64,000 nt of DNA from Macrostomum hystrix. Lineage: Eukaryota > Platyhelminthes > Macrostomidae. The stretch spans positions 3,223,001-3,287,000 of the forward strand of contig CATNEN010000003.1 in NCBI GenBank assembly GCA_950097015.1. The letters run 5' to 3'. Below are positions 8,662 through 22,700 of this stretch, piece after piece. Position 1 is the first letter of the stretch, and the number at the start of each line of letters is the position of its first letter. The position numbers were made by a program, and so were the translations under genes. The notes beneath the pieces were generated by a model that was given only the letters and a program-made list of their open reading frames with translations, had not been told where the DNA came from and did not search any database.

Positions 8662-10772
8662 TCAAAACAATGGCAATTGTTCCTTCTTGCACATCAACGG
8701 CGCCAACTTGATGGGAGAGCTGACGGCTGTGTGCTGCAGTCGCAGATTGTCGCGAATATAATTCTTGACCCGGCCGCTTCGCACAATGGGATTCGGGTGG
8801 GGGCCGCTGACCGGAGGCAGGGATCTGCCAGCTGGCGGCTGATATTCGGGAATTTCGCCAACGATGATGTAGGTCCACTCCATGTCGTCAGTCTGTGAAA
8901 GCGATTGTTGGATTATATACGGAATATATTGCTTTATCTAGACAGCTATCAAGCGATTTGCTGTTTTATTTTACTTCTAATATTTTTTGTACTTATACCT
9001 AATTGAACTCGTACTTTAAATTAGGAGATTGTACTTTTAACTCAGAGGGGGGAATTCCCCCCACAACCCCCCACTGAAATTTTTTGGCAGCGCCTGAATG
9101 CTAACAGCGATGGGTGGTGACTGATTGGTTGACAGACTAGGGCTAGGCGATGGTGTCCTGTGATTGAGCTGCACCTAATATTTAGGCTTGATCAGTGAAA
9201 TTGGAGAAACTCGCGTCAGGGTGTCCATAGTGGCCTAGTTCCACCTCTTGCAGCCCTTGAAGGTCCAGCAAATCTGTTTAGATAAAGGTCGGTGACCACC
9301 GAAGACGGAGATGATGCAGGCACATTCGGGTGACCTGTTGATAAATTTTGAAGGCCTGGCAAGGCCGCACCGAGGCGCAGTGCTAATTCGTGTATTGGGG
9401 TCGGTGTATGAATTACACGAGCGTTTATGGGAAAAATCTGACTTTCGGTCAGAACCATTGAATTAATACCTCGATGGCCTGAAGAACTGGCGACTTGATT
9501 CTTGTTTCAGAAGATGCGCAACAAAAAGTTGGCCCGTGTTCTAGAGGTTTCGTGTGCTTGCGTTGCTCCGTTGCAAAAGATTGTTGGGGGGGTTACCCCC
9601 TCCGTTGTTCTACTGTTCAAATGCTTTTTTACGCTCATAATTAATTCAGTATAGATAGGCTTACATGAATGATCAACCGCACGCGCTTCGGCTTGCCGTA
9701 GTACGACGGCAGGAATGTCACGGTGAATGGCAGGCCGTCGGTGCCGTGCGGCGGCAGCTCGCCGGTCTGCGGCTCAACGCGGAAGTCGCCAGAGTCGTGA
9801 CTGTCTTCAAAGTACGCGTGGAACTTCACTGAATGTCTGGATGGAACAGAAATGATTCGTTTGTTGGAATGTGAAGCGCGATCTACAGGTGCAAATCTAT
9901 ACCTGCCTAGAAAAAATCTCTGAAATTCGTCGCAACTATGAATGATGCATTACAATATTTTGTAGTATTTTACGATTATAACGTGTGCATTTCTACTAAT
10001 ATATCATAGCAGGAATTAATGCAGACAGCATTAAGCTTAGACAATGTGATATGTTATAATTGTTATAAAAAAGCACATATCGCAACCATTTTGGGCCAGA
10101 TGTGCAGCCGACAGCACAGACGCTATTGCGCGGTGCATCTGAAGGCTGCGTACAACTGTTAAGTCCATGTTCAGCTATTTCTGGAGTCAAGAATCGAAAC
10201 CCCGACCTTTAATTCGAAGGTCTGACGCTCTTATCACTAAGCTAAACCCTTATTGAGTTAAAAGACTGAAAATCTACGTGAAATTGTGTCCTACGCAGAC
10301 AAACATTTTTTCAGCTAGGAGTTAAACAAGTTATCGATAAACTTCATAAGCTAATAATGAGAACTCACAGCTCCTTGCTGGTGAGTCTGAACATCACTTT
10401 GTTTGGCTTGTCCAAACCGGCCGCGTGAATCGTTATGACGTCATCAGGCTCCGGATCGGTGCTCTCAACTGTCAACGGATAGCGCCAGAATCCGCCGGCA
10501 TTCGATTTGATAACCAGGTGAGTCTTCACCCTGAACGTCTTGTAAGGCTGCAGGCGAAGGGCAAAGGTGAGCACCACCATCCCGGTTCTGGAGTCGCGCA
10601 CCTGACGCAGCAGCTCCAGCTTGACGCTTTGAGCAAGCAGGCCAGCGAGGCTGTCGTCTAAAGACACCAGGCCATAGGTGAACGGCTCGGGAACTTCGAC
10701 GGCCTCCTCAACTCCGGCTGGAAGGGACGGTGGGCCGCCAGCCGGGGTTCGAGTTCTGGCTCGGATAAGCGC
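8662..10772 (-). CDS. CFAP47: CFAP47 exons 20-22 (C-terminus, residues about 3049-3316)
   Basis: Exon 20 (10772-10369) contains VVLTFALRLQPYKTFRVKTH and ends in phase 2. Exon 21 (9836-9665) reads HSVKFHAYFEDSHDSGDF. Its acceptor CATCCAG was chosen because the later ATTCAG would break frame. Exon 22 (8892-8662) has DDMEWTYIIVGEIPEYQPP and RSGRVKNYIRDNL and ends LPLF-TGA. Exon 22 has the typical ASH-family ending of a W-x-Y-x-I-x-G strand followed by a short tail. Confidence 0.88.
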
Positions 10773-13700
10773 CTGAAATTTTTACAGAAAAGTTTTCAAA
10801 TTAGGCAGCATCGTATAAAAAATTGTTTTTTAATGGTCTCTAGTTAGTAGCGGCGTCATCTGCTCACCTGCGGCGCTCCAGGCGTCGGTGCCACACCAGC
10901 CAGCCACACCTCTAGCCTGTCCTCGGCCACGGTTCTCGCCGGACACGTCACCAAGGGCGCCGGCACCTCGGGCCGGTCGGCTTTGCTCTCCGGGACGCCG
11001 ACCACACGGAAGCGCCAACGGATCTCCGCGATTCCGCCGCTGTCTGATCGCGGCAGAGCTTTCGGCTCATCCGGACAATAGTGCCAGCCTTTGCCGTCGC
11101 GACGGCGCATGATGACGACGCACACAGCCTCGTGCTGCTGCATGTTCTCCGGTGCGAAGCTGATGGGAATGTCCAGTCGGGCCTTGGGTTCCAGGCGAAT
11201 CTTTCGACTGTGCTTCAGTAGCAGGCAGAACGGCGAATCCTCTAGCTCCTTGATGCCCTCCATGATTGATTTGCCGCTGTCAGTCAGCAGGATGTCGCAT
11301 ATTACAGGAACATCGAGTGGATTGTGGAACGGTATAATCAAGGTGGAATTGCTGCCAGCGGGTGCAGTGATGGCTACGGGATTCTGAGCTGACGGCATCA
11401 GGCCTGAGCCATTCACCTCAAAGATCCACTCTTTAAGTTCGTCTGCAAAGAAGACAGATGTCAAGGATAATTTAGAAATTTTATAGCTAAAATGCTTCAG
11501 TCTATCAATTATATTTACAAAAAACTATTTTTTAGTATAATAGACTTGCATTTTCGACCCCCTCTCCCCTCTATCGACATTAAAGTATCCGTTAAGCTTT
11601 AAAATATGAATTATGAATTATGAATAAGTAAGTTCCAGCTAGGAGAGTCCGAAAATAAGCGCATTTTCGATTTTCAAAACTCACCTGAGTGAAAGGTGAT
11701 ACGGCAGGCGTGCTCAGCGAAGCCCAAATCAGAAGGGGTGAAGCGCAGGTTGAGTGTAACGGCTCCGCGAGCAGGTATGCGGACCTCGCTTTCGGTAATT
11801 TCCAAGCCGAAATTATTAGTGTTGGACAGCTGCGGTCTGAGTACGATTGGAGCCGAGCTAGGATTCTCCAGCGTCAGTTCCTGGCAGATGTGCTGTCCAA
11901 GCTCGCACTCCATCGGTTCAAGGACCGTCAGCGGTGGCGGCGTCGCGTGCAGGTTCAACTCGTACCAGAATTCGCCTACGTCGCTGTTGAAGAAGATCAC
12001 CGAGCCGATGGTATCTTCAACAAGAGCTGGCGAGAAGCTTAGGCGATAGGTCGCCTCCTAATGATCGAGTTTTCATAAGAAATGATTTTAGCAGCTGTTG
12101 AATTCAAATAAAGGTTTCGATATTTAGTCTTCAGTACAGTGCGTGACCCACCTCAGCTGGTGCCAGGCGCAGAATCTTGCCTCCTCTGAGTGACTCTCCA
12201 TGAATTTCGGCGTCCAGCTGGATCTCGCGATCCGGCAGCGGGTTTCTCACCGCAAACTCCACCTCGCAGGTGCGATAGCAGGGGCAAGTTACCTCTAGGC
12301 GACCCATTGGTTCTCCGGGTGCCACGTTTAGCTCCATACTGTACCAAACACGGTGCTCCGTGCTCGGATTATCATCAATCGGTGGCATCACCTCGCCATC
12401 TGAGTCGTAGTCAACCAGTCGATCTTTATCAGCCACGAATGCGATCACACCTGATCAAGTGATGTAATATTCAGAGAATTAAACCTGAGCTCGCGGAACG
12501 AGCTTACAAACAACGTCTAAATTTAATTCATTACCAAATCGTGTTTACTTATCAATTAGCGAGGGAAAACGAAAATAAATAAAAGTGCAAAGAAAGAATC
12601 GACAATCGATGGGAAATATTTACAAACTGTCAAAGATGCGGCAATTTGGTAAGTTTCATATTTAGCCAAAACTCAGCATTGGGATGGTTAAATACGCGGG
12701 TTCCATTTAATTAGCAAATTTGCTGTGGAGTAGTTTTATTTCAGCTCCACCCAAGCGGACCGGCCAAAGCACGTTCTGTAGTCCTCCCTGTCCCTGGCTT
12801 TATTATACTCCTGCTCAAACGATGACGTTCAGGCTACGAATATCAGGCTGAAGTAACCAAGCGTGGGTAAAACAAACAAAAGGAACGCCACTGGCCCAAT
12901 TCTGGATCGGAAATTAATAAATGTCAGCGGAGCAGCAATAAAAATATAGGACGGTCATGAGCAGCTCTGCTGACGGTCAAATCCAGTTCTAATCCATTTC
13001 AGAGACATGCAGAACTTCTACAAAGTAAATCCAGCCTCGGTTACTGCGAAATGGAAACTAAAGGCCGACAATGCTAACGACATTAAAGACTTCGTCAATG
13101 AGAAGCAGTGGCCGCTGCTAATCAAATGCCTGCTGTCGGACGATGCCGCGGCACTGCGCCGATTCTCTGAGAGGCTTGACACCAACTGGTGCAAGTTTGT
13201 GTTGAGCTGGGACACCAATTGGAAGCTGCGCAAATGCGGCCAAGAATTTCAGCGCCACCAGCTAAGAGCCTTCGGACCCATGAAGGATCATCCCTACCCA
13301 ACCAACGTGTTCCTCATGGCCATCATGTTCAACGCCAAGCGGTGCTGCAAGTTCATTAAGCAGTCGGCGCAAGGTCTCGACCTTGCCGAAGTCACTGAGT
13401 ATGGCTTCAACGGCTATCACGTGCTGTTCCTGGGACTGCACGTTCTATGGCCGGAAGAGGCGCACGAGTACTTTAATGAACAGATTGACTACATGCGCTT
13501 CTACCTGACTGATCTATTTACCTCAGACCAGGTGGCTCGGATGTCCCACTCGCCGAACTGTCTGGCCTTGCGACCGCTCGACTGGGGCATCTTTCGCGGT
13601 CACGTCCGCGTAGTTGAGAAGCTCATGTACATGTCGCATACCTTGGATAGCAAGGCCATCGTGGCAGGAGTCATGGAGCACGTCCAGATTGACCTGTCGT

Positions 13701-16700
13701 TCTCTGTGAGCACATCTCTCAAACGCAACCTCACCGGTCTAGCCATCATGTCGGACCTGTACGGCGAAACTAATCTAGCCAATCTGAAAGCACTTGGTAT
13801 ATTTAGACGCCCGTTATTGATTGGTCCCTGGATTGACGCGGTGTTTTGGCGTAACACCTGGCTTCTGATTGTTTATTTCGTCGAGCGTCTGGTGCATTGC
13901 GCGCTGTCACTAATTTTCTTCAACTACGAGGTTGGCAACAGCATCATCGAAAAGTGCAAAAGCGGCACCGGGGCTGACTCAGCATTACCAGCAGGATTTC
14001 TCATCACAATCGGCTACAGTCTGTTTGCCAGCCTGTGGCAAACAATATCAAGCGTGCTCGGCGAGAGGCGGAAGCAATGCTACCGCCAGTCCAAGGGCTA
14101 TCAGAGCTTTCGAAGGGTTGGCATCAGAGACGCACTGCGGTGGCAACTGCCCTACCTGATATCGGCGGCGAACGCTGTTACAATAATCTACCTGGCGATA
14201 AGCCCCCACTTGGCCTGCAGTACCCTGGGCACAGACCATCTTCGCAGCATCATCGGCTGCCTCATGCTTATATACGTCCTAGCCAACATTCTCTCCGTAC
14301 TCCTCCTTAGCCGCCTGATCATGTTCATGTCCAAGTTTATCAACAGTTTCTATAAGAGCTTCTCGATGTTTGCCAACTTTTTGCTTTGCTACATTCTGCT
14401 GCTGTGCATCTTCGCTAGACTATTTCAGGCCTCCGGTCGATTCGTCTCCCCCATCGACTCGTCCTCGACGATCAGTTCCAGCTGCAATGGCTCGCAGTCT
14501 GATCAGCGATACCTGAACTTTGCCGAATCGTTCTACCAATCGTTCCTACTGACTCTGAATGTGGTCAACACGGGCACATTCTCGCCGCTGCCGGATCGAG
14601 TGGACCTTCTTGTGACCCACTTTGTCTTCATCCTTCTGGTGCCCACCCTGTTCATCAACTTTGTCACCGGCTTGTTGTCGTCCGTGGTCAGCGACACAAT
14701 GGATCACGACGTTGAAGCACTGTACCTTTTGAAGCTGAACTTTGGCGAATTTGCTGAGACCACTTATTTCTGGCTCTACCGACTCATCGACCGGATCAGG
14801 GGTAGCGAGTCGAAACTAGTCATTTCGCTCTGCATGCCGCTGCATTTGGATAGCAAGTCAATGTTTGACATCAAAGAGACTCTGTAGAATGCTGAATTAT
14901 TTTAGAAGACATTGTAGCCTGGAGTTTAGAGCGTCGGGCTCACGACCCGAAGGTCGAGGGTTCGATTCCTGAGTCCACTCGAGCATAGCATAGCATGGCA
15001 TAGCATAGTTAAATGGGTGTCAGCATCAACTGGGGTAAATTAGGGTGGGTGTGGCAACCTCCACTCACCAGGGTGCCACACCTTGGGGGGTCGGTGGCAG
15101 AGTGGTTATCGCGTTTGCCTCTCGCACCACGGTCCCTAAGTTCGATTCCACGGCGAGGCCACATTTATTTGGAGCGCAGCCGCGGAGAGAAGGCTTGAGG
15201 GCGTGTCGTGCAATTTACGCCCTTGAGGGCCAACCTCCAAGGCACAGTGAGAGTGTACACTGCCTGACGATGAGAAAGTCAGGGCAGATGTACACACCTG
15301 TGTGAGCGTGTGCCTGCGTACGGTATCTGTGTGCGTGTTTGCTGAGGAGTCAGCGAAATGGGCAGAATTGCCTCCTCGCTGGCTGCGGGTCTAGTGTCAC
15401 TAAACGATGTGCCATTGCCCGCAGCCCTCCTGCAATTATTATTATTTGTGGTACCCTCCCTCAGTCCATGGATTGAACATGAATAAAGTATCTGCTACCT
15501 CTGCCTAGTTCTTATGCCTCATTTTTACCTTCTCTATTCCATTTAGCTCGTATATGTCGTGGTCTTTATGTTAAATCACGCGACAGAAAAACAAATAAAC
15601 TAAACTTACCGTCAAATTTGCCTCGCTTATTAGGGGCAATAATCGCCGTGTATTCCACCTGCCTGCCAGGTAGCACTGTCACCTCCTTCTTGCCGCCAAC
15701 AAACGACAAATTACTCTCCACCTGGTAGAGCAGCTTCCGCTTGGAGTTGTTCGGAACCAACACCACCCGGGTGATCGTCTCGCCAACTTGGCAGTCAAAT
15801 AGCAGATGGTCCAAGGCCAGCGGCTTCCGACCGATGCCACCCAGAGTGTAGCAATGTTCAGTTCCATCGTCGAGGTTAGTCAGCAACAGACGGCCAGACG
15901 TCTCACCCTCGTGCGTCGGCCTGAAGGTCAGCGGATAGCTGGTGGTCTTGTACGCTTTGGCCAGGAGATAGTCGGGGCCGTGAAAGTTGACTCCGTGCAT
16001 CTCAGCCTTAAGTCGCCAGTCGTCCTTGGTCTGGTTGATGACCGGGATGTTCTGCAGGATGGCCTGGTTGACTGGACTCTCGAATTGAAGCTCGGCTGAG
16101 AAGCCCTCCGGTATGACGATGCACTCCACCCTGAATAGGCGCACATCGTCGTTGGCCTTCAGGATGATGGTGACTGGATACACGCCAGGACGCTTGGGAC
16201 GAAATTCCAACGGCAAGTCGAATGTTGTGACCGATGGATCTGCAAATTATTGACGTGGTTTTAGCTCGCGTTCGATGCTTGAAATGTTTTTGTTTAAACG
16301 TTGAACAGAAATCGAATTAGTTAATAGAGAGGCAGAGCGCGTTTGCCTCTCGCACCAAGGTCCCTGAGCTGGATTCTGCAGCGAGGCGACATTAATTTGG
16401 GGTGCAGTCGTGGAGAGAAGGCTTGGCGACTTGTCGTTAAAACCAAGAAGTTCATTTTTGTTCTTACCTTTCTTGAGCGAGTTATCCGTGCTCTTCGGGT
16501 GCGGAATGCTGATAACGCTGGGAGCTTTGAAGTGCGGCGAATCCAACTCAACTTGAAAGTCGATTGTCTCCTTGCTGAATTGGAATTTGCGCTGGAGGAA
16601 AGAAGTTTTTTTTTCTGAGAAATTTATTTTTTACTCTCGTGTATTGCACAAAAAGAGTCAATAAATATATTTCCTTGCGAAGTAGTGGGCTAGTGGTAGA

Positions 16701-19700
16701 ACGGTTAACGCATCTGTCTCTCGCACCAAGGTCCCTAAGCTCGATTCCGATCAGGCGAGACCTCATACATTTGGGGCGCAGCCGTGGAGAGAAGGCTTGG
16801 GGGTTTGTCGTGCAACTTACGCCCTTGAGGACCAACCTCCAAGGCCCAATGAGAGTGTACACTGCCTGGCGATGAGAAAGTCAGGGCAGATGTACACATC
16901 TTTGCGTGTGCCTGCCTACGGTATCTGTGTGCGTGTGTGCTCAGGAGTCAGCGAAATGGGCATAATTGTCTCCTCTCTGGGTGCAGGCCTAATGTCACGA
17001 AATGATTATTATGCATCTTTAAATAGCTAAAAATGCATCGGCTATAGACAAATCTAAACACACTGATCTGTATAGATCACAATGCATTCTCACCTTCTCG
17101 ATAGTGCTGCTGGACTTTTCAGGTTTCTTGCCATTGACCCCGGCTGCGCTAAGCATCTCCATGGCCTTCTCAACCAGAGTGCCTGATTCTAGCGTGCCGG
17201 TGACTCGACGACGCTGCACTTCCTTGGCGCTGAGATGCTGCTGGGCCGCCTGCAGCAGGGCCTTCTCCTTGTACTCATTGCTCAGTGGAATCTTCAGCAC
17301 CTCCTTGACCTCCTTGTTGGCCTCGGTGCGCCAGTACACAACGGAATGATCGTGCACAATGCTGCTCTGACCGCGACCTGCGAACGATTCGACGATAGGT
17401 ACTTCGCGTTTGTGATCGGGTTGATATTGATTTTTTTTTCGCTTTGATCGGACTAAGAAAATTGTGAATTCAACTTTGAAATGAGTATTTTTTCGTGCAA
17501 AGTCAATAGTGACGACAAAAATCGCATAGTCTACTATAAGTAGCTAACGATATTTTCCTCAGAGGACGTGATTATTCGATGTAGCTATGTAGCCAGCCTT
17601 TTTAAAAGTGACTTTCATGGAGATAGTTAAAGAATATACCTCGAAATTGCATAGCATCCGAGTAGGTATCCAATGCTTCTGACAAGTTTAGAAACTAATG
17701 ACCATCAATCAATCGTTAGGAGAATAAAATTTCCAAGAAATACTGTAGGTTAGAAACAAAGACTCACTGGCTGCCACAGCGCTGCTAATTCGCACGGTCT
17801 TCGATGGCGGAGCCGAGGCCGCGACCGCAGCGGTGGCGTCCTCCATCGGAATCCGAGTCGGCACCGGCAGATCCGCCACCGCGTCGACTGAGTAGACAAA
17901 CTCGCCAACAATGGGATTTCTCAGAACCACTAAGCACTGCTTTCTGTCCACCTGGAAGGGCAGGAAGTTCATGTCGATTTCGGCGCTGCCCCGAGCTGCC
18001 AGACGAATCACGGGCACGTGACAGAAGAAGGACTTCATGGACACTGGCGGCTCGGACCGACTCTGAGGACCCTTGGTGTCGACACTTTTTGGCGGTGGTG
18101 GGCCCTGCTTCGTCTTTTTCTTCTCAACTTGCTTCTCTGGCTGCTGCTGCTGCTGCTGGCGCCTCTCCGCATTGCTGAACAGCAGCTGATCTGGTCCGCC
18201 TTCAACCAGCGACACGGAGAACACGGCCTCGGAGTCGAATGGGTTGACAACGCTCAGTCGCACAGGTTTCAGCTCGTAGCAATGAGACGCCACCTGAACG
18301 GTGCTGATTGGTTGAATGCCGTTCACCTGGGTGACGAGGCGGAACACCTGGGTGGTGCCCTGATGCGGACCGGACGGTCGACCAATCAGAAGCAGCACAG
18401 CTTCGGCCGGGCGCAAGAATCTTGAGCGGAACTCGACGCTGACCGGCACTCGACCTTTCGGCGGCAGCGACACCAGGTCGCCTTTGGGCAGAGAAAAATC
18501 TGCCGCATCTTTGCCAGCCAGAACCGCACGATAAGCCAGGGTCTTGGCCACCGGATTCAGCAGCGTCACCTGTCTGGAGCACGTCTGATGCAGGCCGCCA
18601 GAGAAGTCAACGCTAGCCTTGATGATGTACTGCGGCAGGGTCTGGTACAGGTGGACGCAGAGCAGCATGAGCAGTATGGGATTCGGAGCGGTCAGGTCCA
18701 AGGCTTGGACGTCGAAGTCGACGCCAACGAAACGCATCGCGTTGACAACCCGGAGCGAGTTGTGCAGGCACTGCTCGGGTGTACTGGGCGCTGTGTACAT
18801 TCCGCGCAGGTGGCTGTCAACCAGGTAGGGGCAGTGAGCGCCCAGGACAGCCGCTAGGACGAGGCCGTCCAGTAGGTCGTGATCGAAGTTGATCACCCAG
18901 CGAGCTGGTGGGACCCCACCTAAGAAAATTATGGAATTATCGAATATAGAATTATTATGTCAGAATCACGTTCCCTAACAGGTATAGTTACTCCGTTTGT
19001 TCGATGAGAATACAGAACAGAACAAAAGAACTAAAGAACTTCGAAAAGAACTACTGAATATCTCGACGATGTTGGCGTCGTCGTAGGCAGTGGGTATTTG
19101 AAATACCTTCAAATTAGGTCTTTTAGCTACTGACCGATAGCACTGCTCACCCTTGTCACCGTCTGACCAAATCCTAGTCCTATAATTGTCATAGAAGTGA
19201 TTCAGCCAGGCCAGAAGGATTCGCTCATTGACAGTGTAGACATTGGAGGCTAGCGGAGACAGGCTGATGTTGGGCAGCTGCATGTGCGGATCCGGCTGCC
19301 GAAGGTTTTTGAAACTGCGAGGCGTCACCTAAAGTGAGCAAAGTTTAAAAAAACTTTGGAATAATAAATACTTTTATAGAGTTTTCAGAGAAAACTCCTA
19401 AGCAAGAGGTCGGGAGTTCGAAGGTCAGTTGTAATGGGGACAATTTGTGTCCAAGAGTAAGATAATTTTTGGGGCGAATGCTTTTAGAAGTCTCCACGAA
19501 AGCTGCAGCTGTGCCCACAGTGGCTGCACATGTGACTTCACTGTTCTAGGTATCATTTCTGTTCTCTCTACATTTGTTCGTACTTTTTGTTATTCGGTGT
19601 AGCTCTCAACGCGCTCATGGGTAATCTCAAATCGTGCGGGTTGTGTAGAGTAGATCTTTTTAGTCTATTTTAAGCGTGACTTCAAAACTCGACTTCTCTA

Positions 19701-22700
19701 CTCTGGAGGACTTAATAGCTTAGACTACTTGTAGTAGCTAGTTTTTGACAAAGAGTCTAACGCACCTTGTACAACACTAGTGTCTTGAGAATCTGCAGCA
19801 GCACATCGGTCCAAGCTCGCTTAGAGACGCACTCAAACAGCTCTTCGTCGCGTCCGGCCTCTTCAACGTCCCGAACCAGACGACCTGGCGACGGTTCCAC
19901 ACCGTCGTCGTCCGGGGACGAGCCACCTGTAGCGTCGGCGCCGGCGTCGCCAGCCGTGGAAGTCTTGCCCTGCAGCGCCTTCCAGCAGCGGTAGTCCTTG
20001 GGCTCCATCAAGTGCTCGGGTCGAACTGAGGCCAAGCAGCCTCCCTGGCTGCGCAGGAAGGTGAGCAGCGTGGCGTGCTGCCAGTAGATCTGCTTGACCC
20101 GCTCGGCTGCCTGACTCGGCAGGGCGGCGCTGATCGGGATGCCTGGAGCCGGTCTGCCGCACAGGTGGGTGATCATGTCGTAGAGAGTTTTAACCTCGCT
20201 TTTACCTCCGCCGGAGTCCAGGGCTGCTCCGGATTTGGCACCGCCTTTGTCGTCTTTGTTAGCAGCCGCGGCGTTTGTCTTTTTCCTGCGGCCGTCGTCC
20301 TGCTCGTCGGATTGCTGCTTCCGCGACAGGCCGCTGCGCATGCTGTTTGGCACCGTGACTGGAAACTGACCGCCGGGCCAGCCGTAGTTTGTGAACCAGC
20401 GCTGCACAATGCTAAGCATGTCTCTGTGGGAAAGGTGATGTGATTCGGAGGTTGGCCCTCAAGTGCGTAAATTGCACGAAATGCCCCAAGCCTTCTCTTC
20501 GCGGCTGCGCCTTAAATGAATTTGGCCTCGCGAGAGGCAATCGCGTTAACCGCTCTGCCACTCACCCACACCTTTTTTTATTCTTGCGCATTTTGGTGAA
20601 ATACTCGTATATAAAAAACGACTCAAAACCTACCGATAGAACAGTCCCTCCCGCTCCAGGTGATAGTTCTCATCGACCAGAGCCTCAGAGCTGCTTTCAG
20701 TGAGCGGATGCTCCGGCCAGCGAGTCTTGCCAGTCTTGCCGACCATCCCGGGCAGCCTGGGCGCTGATTGTCCAGTAGCTTTGCTACTGGAGGCCGGGTT
20801 GTTCACTGCGCCTTCTCTGGGCGTGTTCGAAGCGGCGGACTCTGAGAGCGTCTCCTCGTAGGATGTGCTCGAGTCTTCAAAATTTGAGCTAGTCGCCGTT
20901 GTGCTAGGACGACTTGAAGCGGCCGCCAGGCCTGGCAGATCTTCAGCTCGACAGGCAACCATCTGCGGCTCGCCAGTCTCAGTAGCCGGCAACTGCAGAG
21001 CTGCTCGGCGGCCTTCTAATAGTTTCCCTTGCTCGGTGACAATGTGAAAATCTTCGCGATGCTTCAGCACAAACGGGTAGAGTGTCAGCAGGCAGTTGTC
21101 AGCCGTAGCTGAGATCGGCAAGCGGGCCTGATTGCCGAAGCTGTCCCGAAAGAGAATCTCTTTGCTCAGCGAAACCGGCGTGCTAGCCTGGAAGGTCAGG
21201 CGGCATCGGAGCTCCACCAGTTGCGCCGAAGACGCGTCGCTGCCGTTGGAGTCGGGATCGCGAGCTGCCGGTAGGATGTCCGGTCCGCGACCGTCCAGAT
21301 ACTCCAGGCTCAGCGGCTCTATCGGCGAGCCGTCGTCAGCTTCCACCTGCGGCAGCGTGAAGTCGAGACGACACGCCGCGGCGTAGTTCGCGGCCAGAAC
21401 GGAGAACTGCACAGAGACGGGTGTGTGCAGGGGACACGGCGTCAGGTTTAGCGTCGGCGGAACAAATGTTATGCTTGGCCAGGTGAGCTCGCCACGCAGT
21501 GACAGGTGGTCGTAGGGAAACTGCCAGTCCTCGTTGATGACCACCGGTAGGCGAGCTTTGAACTGGCCCGGACGCTTCGGCGAGAACTGCACTGCCAGGG
21601 TGACAGTGGCTCCTGGATTCAGACGGCCCGAGAGGCGACGTCCGGCTTCGGTTCGCGTCTCGACTGGCGCAGCCTCGGTGCCTTCAACCGGCGTCAAATC
21701 GAAGTAAGCATCGCGCAGAGCTCTCTGACGATCAGGCAAATCTACAGCCCAGGAGATGGCTGCGTCACCGGTGTTTTCCAGCGTCAGAATCTGCACTCGA
21801 CCGTGCGACTTCGGCTGGTGCTGCGGCGGGGTCGACGGCGACTGGGCATCGTCGCTCAACGCCTCTGGCGCCAACTGGAAGGCGAAGTCGCGTTTGGACA
21901 GACGCAGCACCGGACGCAGGGCGATGCCTTTGACGAGCTTGCGCGGCGTCTGCACCACCGGGACGTGCGGCGTCCAACCGACTCGACCGCTGCCGCTGCT
22001 GGTCGCCGAGTCGATGCGGGACATGCTTACTCCGTCCTTGATGGTGGGCGCTGGTGACGGAGGTATCTAAAATTGTATTAAATAAGTTTTATGCCGTGTT
22101 TTAAAGGTCAGTTCTTTTAATACTGCTGTCAGTAATCAAATGCACAAACCGGTGTTGCTGCAGGGCTCGGCGCTCTCGTATTGTTAATCACCACGGGCAT
22201 CAGGAAGCTGTAGGACGCCACTTCGCGGGGTCGGAAGGTCAGGACAGCTTTCAGCGTCTCCTCTGGCTTCAGCGTGACCGTGTGCATGCCTGGATTAGCC
22301 AGATCCTCCGGGCTGCCCCGACCGCCAAAGTCCAACGAGAAGTCCGGATAGCGTTTGAGATCGAATTCCAGCCGCGAGTCAGTCTGGGTCCGGTTGACCA
22401 GCTCGAAGCTAATTGACTTGCTAGCTCCAACGTAGACGCCGTCAAAGTTGAACTCCTTCAACGGAATGTCGACGCAGGGCGACAGGATGGTGCCGCCCAT
22501 GCGCAGCTCGAGGTCGCGCCAGCCGCGGATGGCCACGCGGGTTCCGCAGTCGAATTTGGACACGGCCGACGGTGTGAACGAAATCCGAATCTCCTTCTGG
22601 CCGCCAACCGGAACAACTCCGCTCAGCGGCTCCAGTTCCATTCCCGGCCAGGGCTTACTATTGATTACGTGGAAGTAGGCATGATTCTGCGAGTTGTTCA

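Noticed and set aside
10425-12462. Several plus-strand frames opposite CFAP47 exons 17-20
   Set aside because: They mirror GC-rich exons on the minus strand and have no conserved motifs.
22129-22151. CFAP47 frame continuing past 22150 to a stop at 22129
   Set aside because: The donor at 22150 joins exon 10 in phase, and the ASH repeats continue there.
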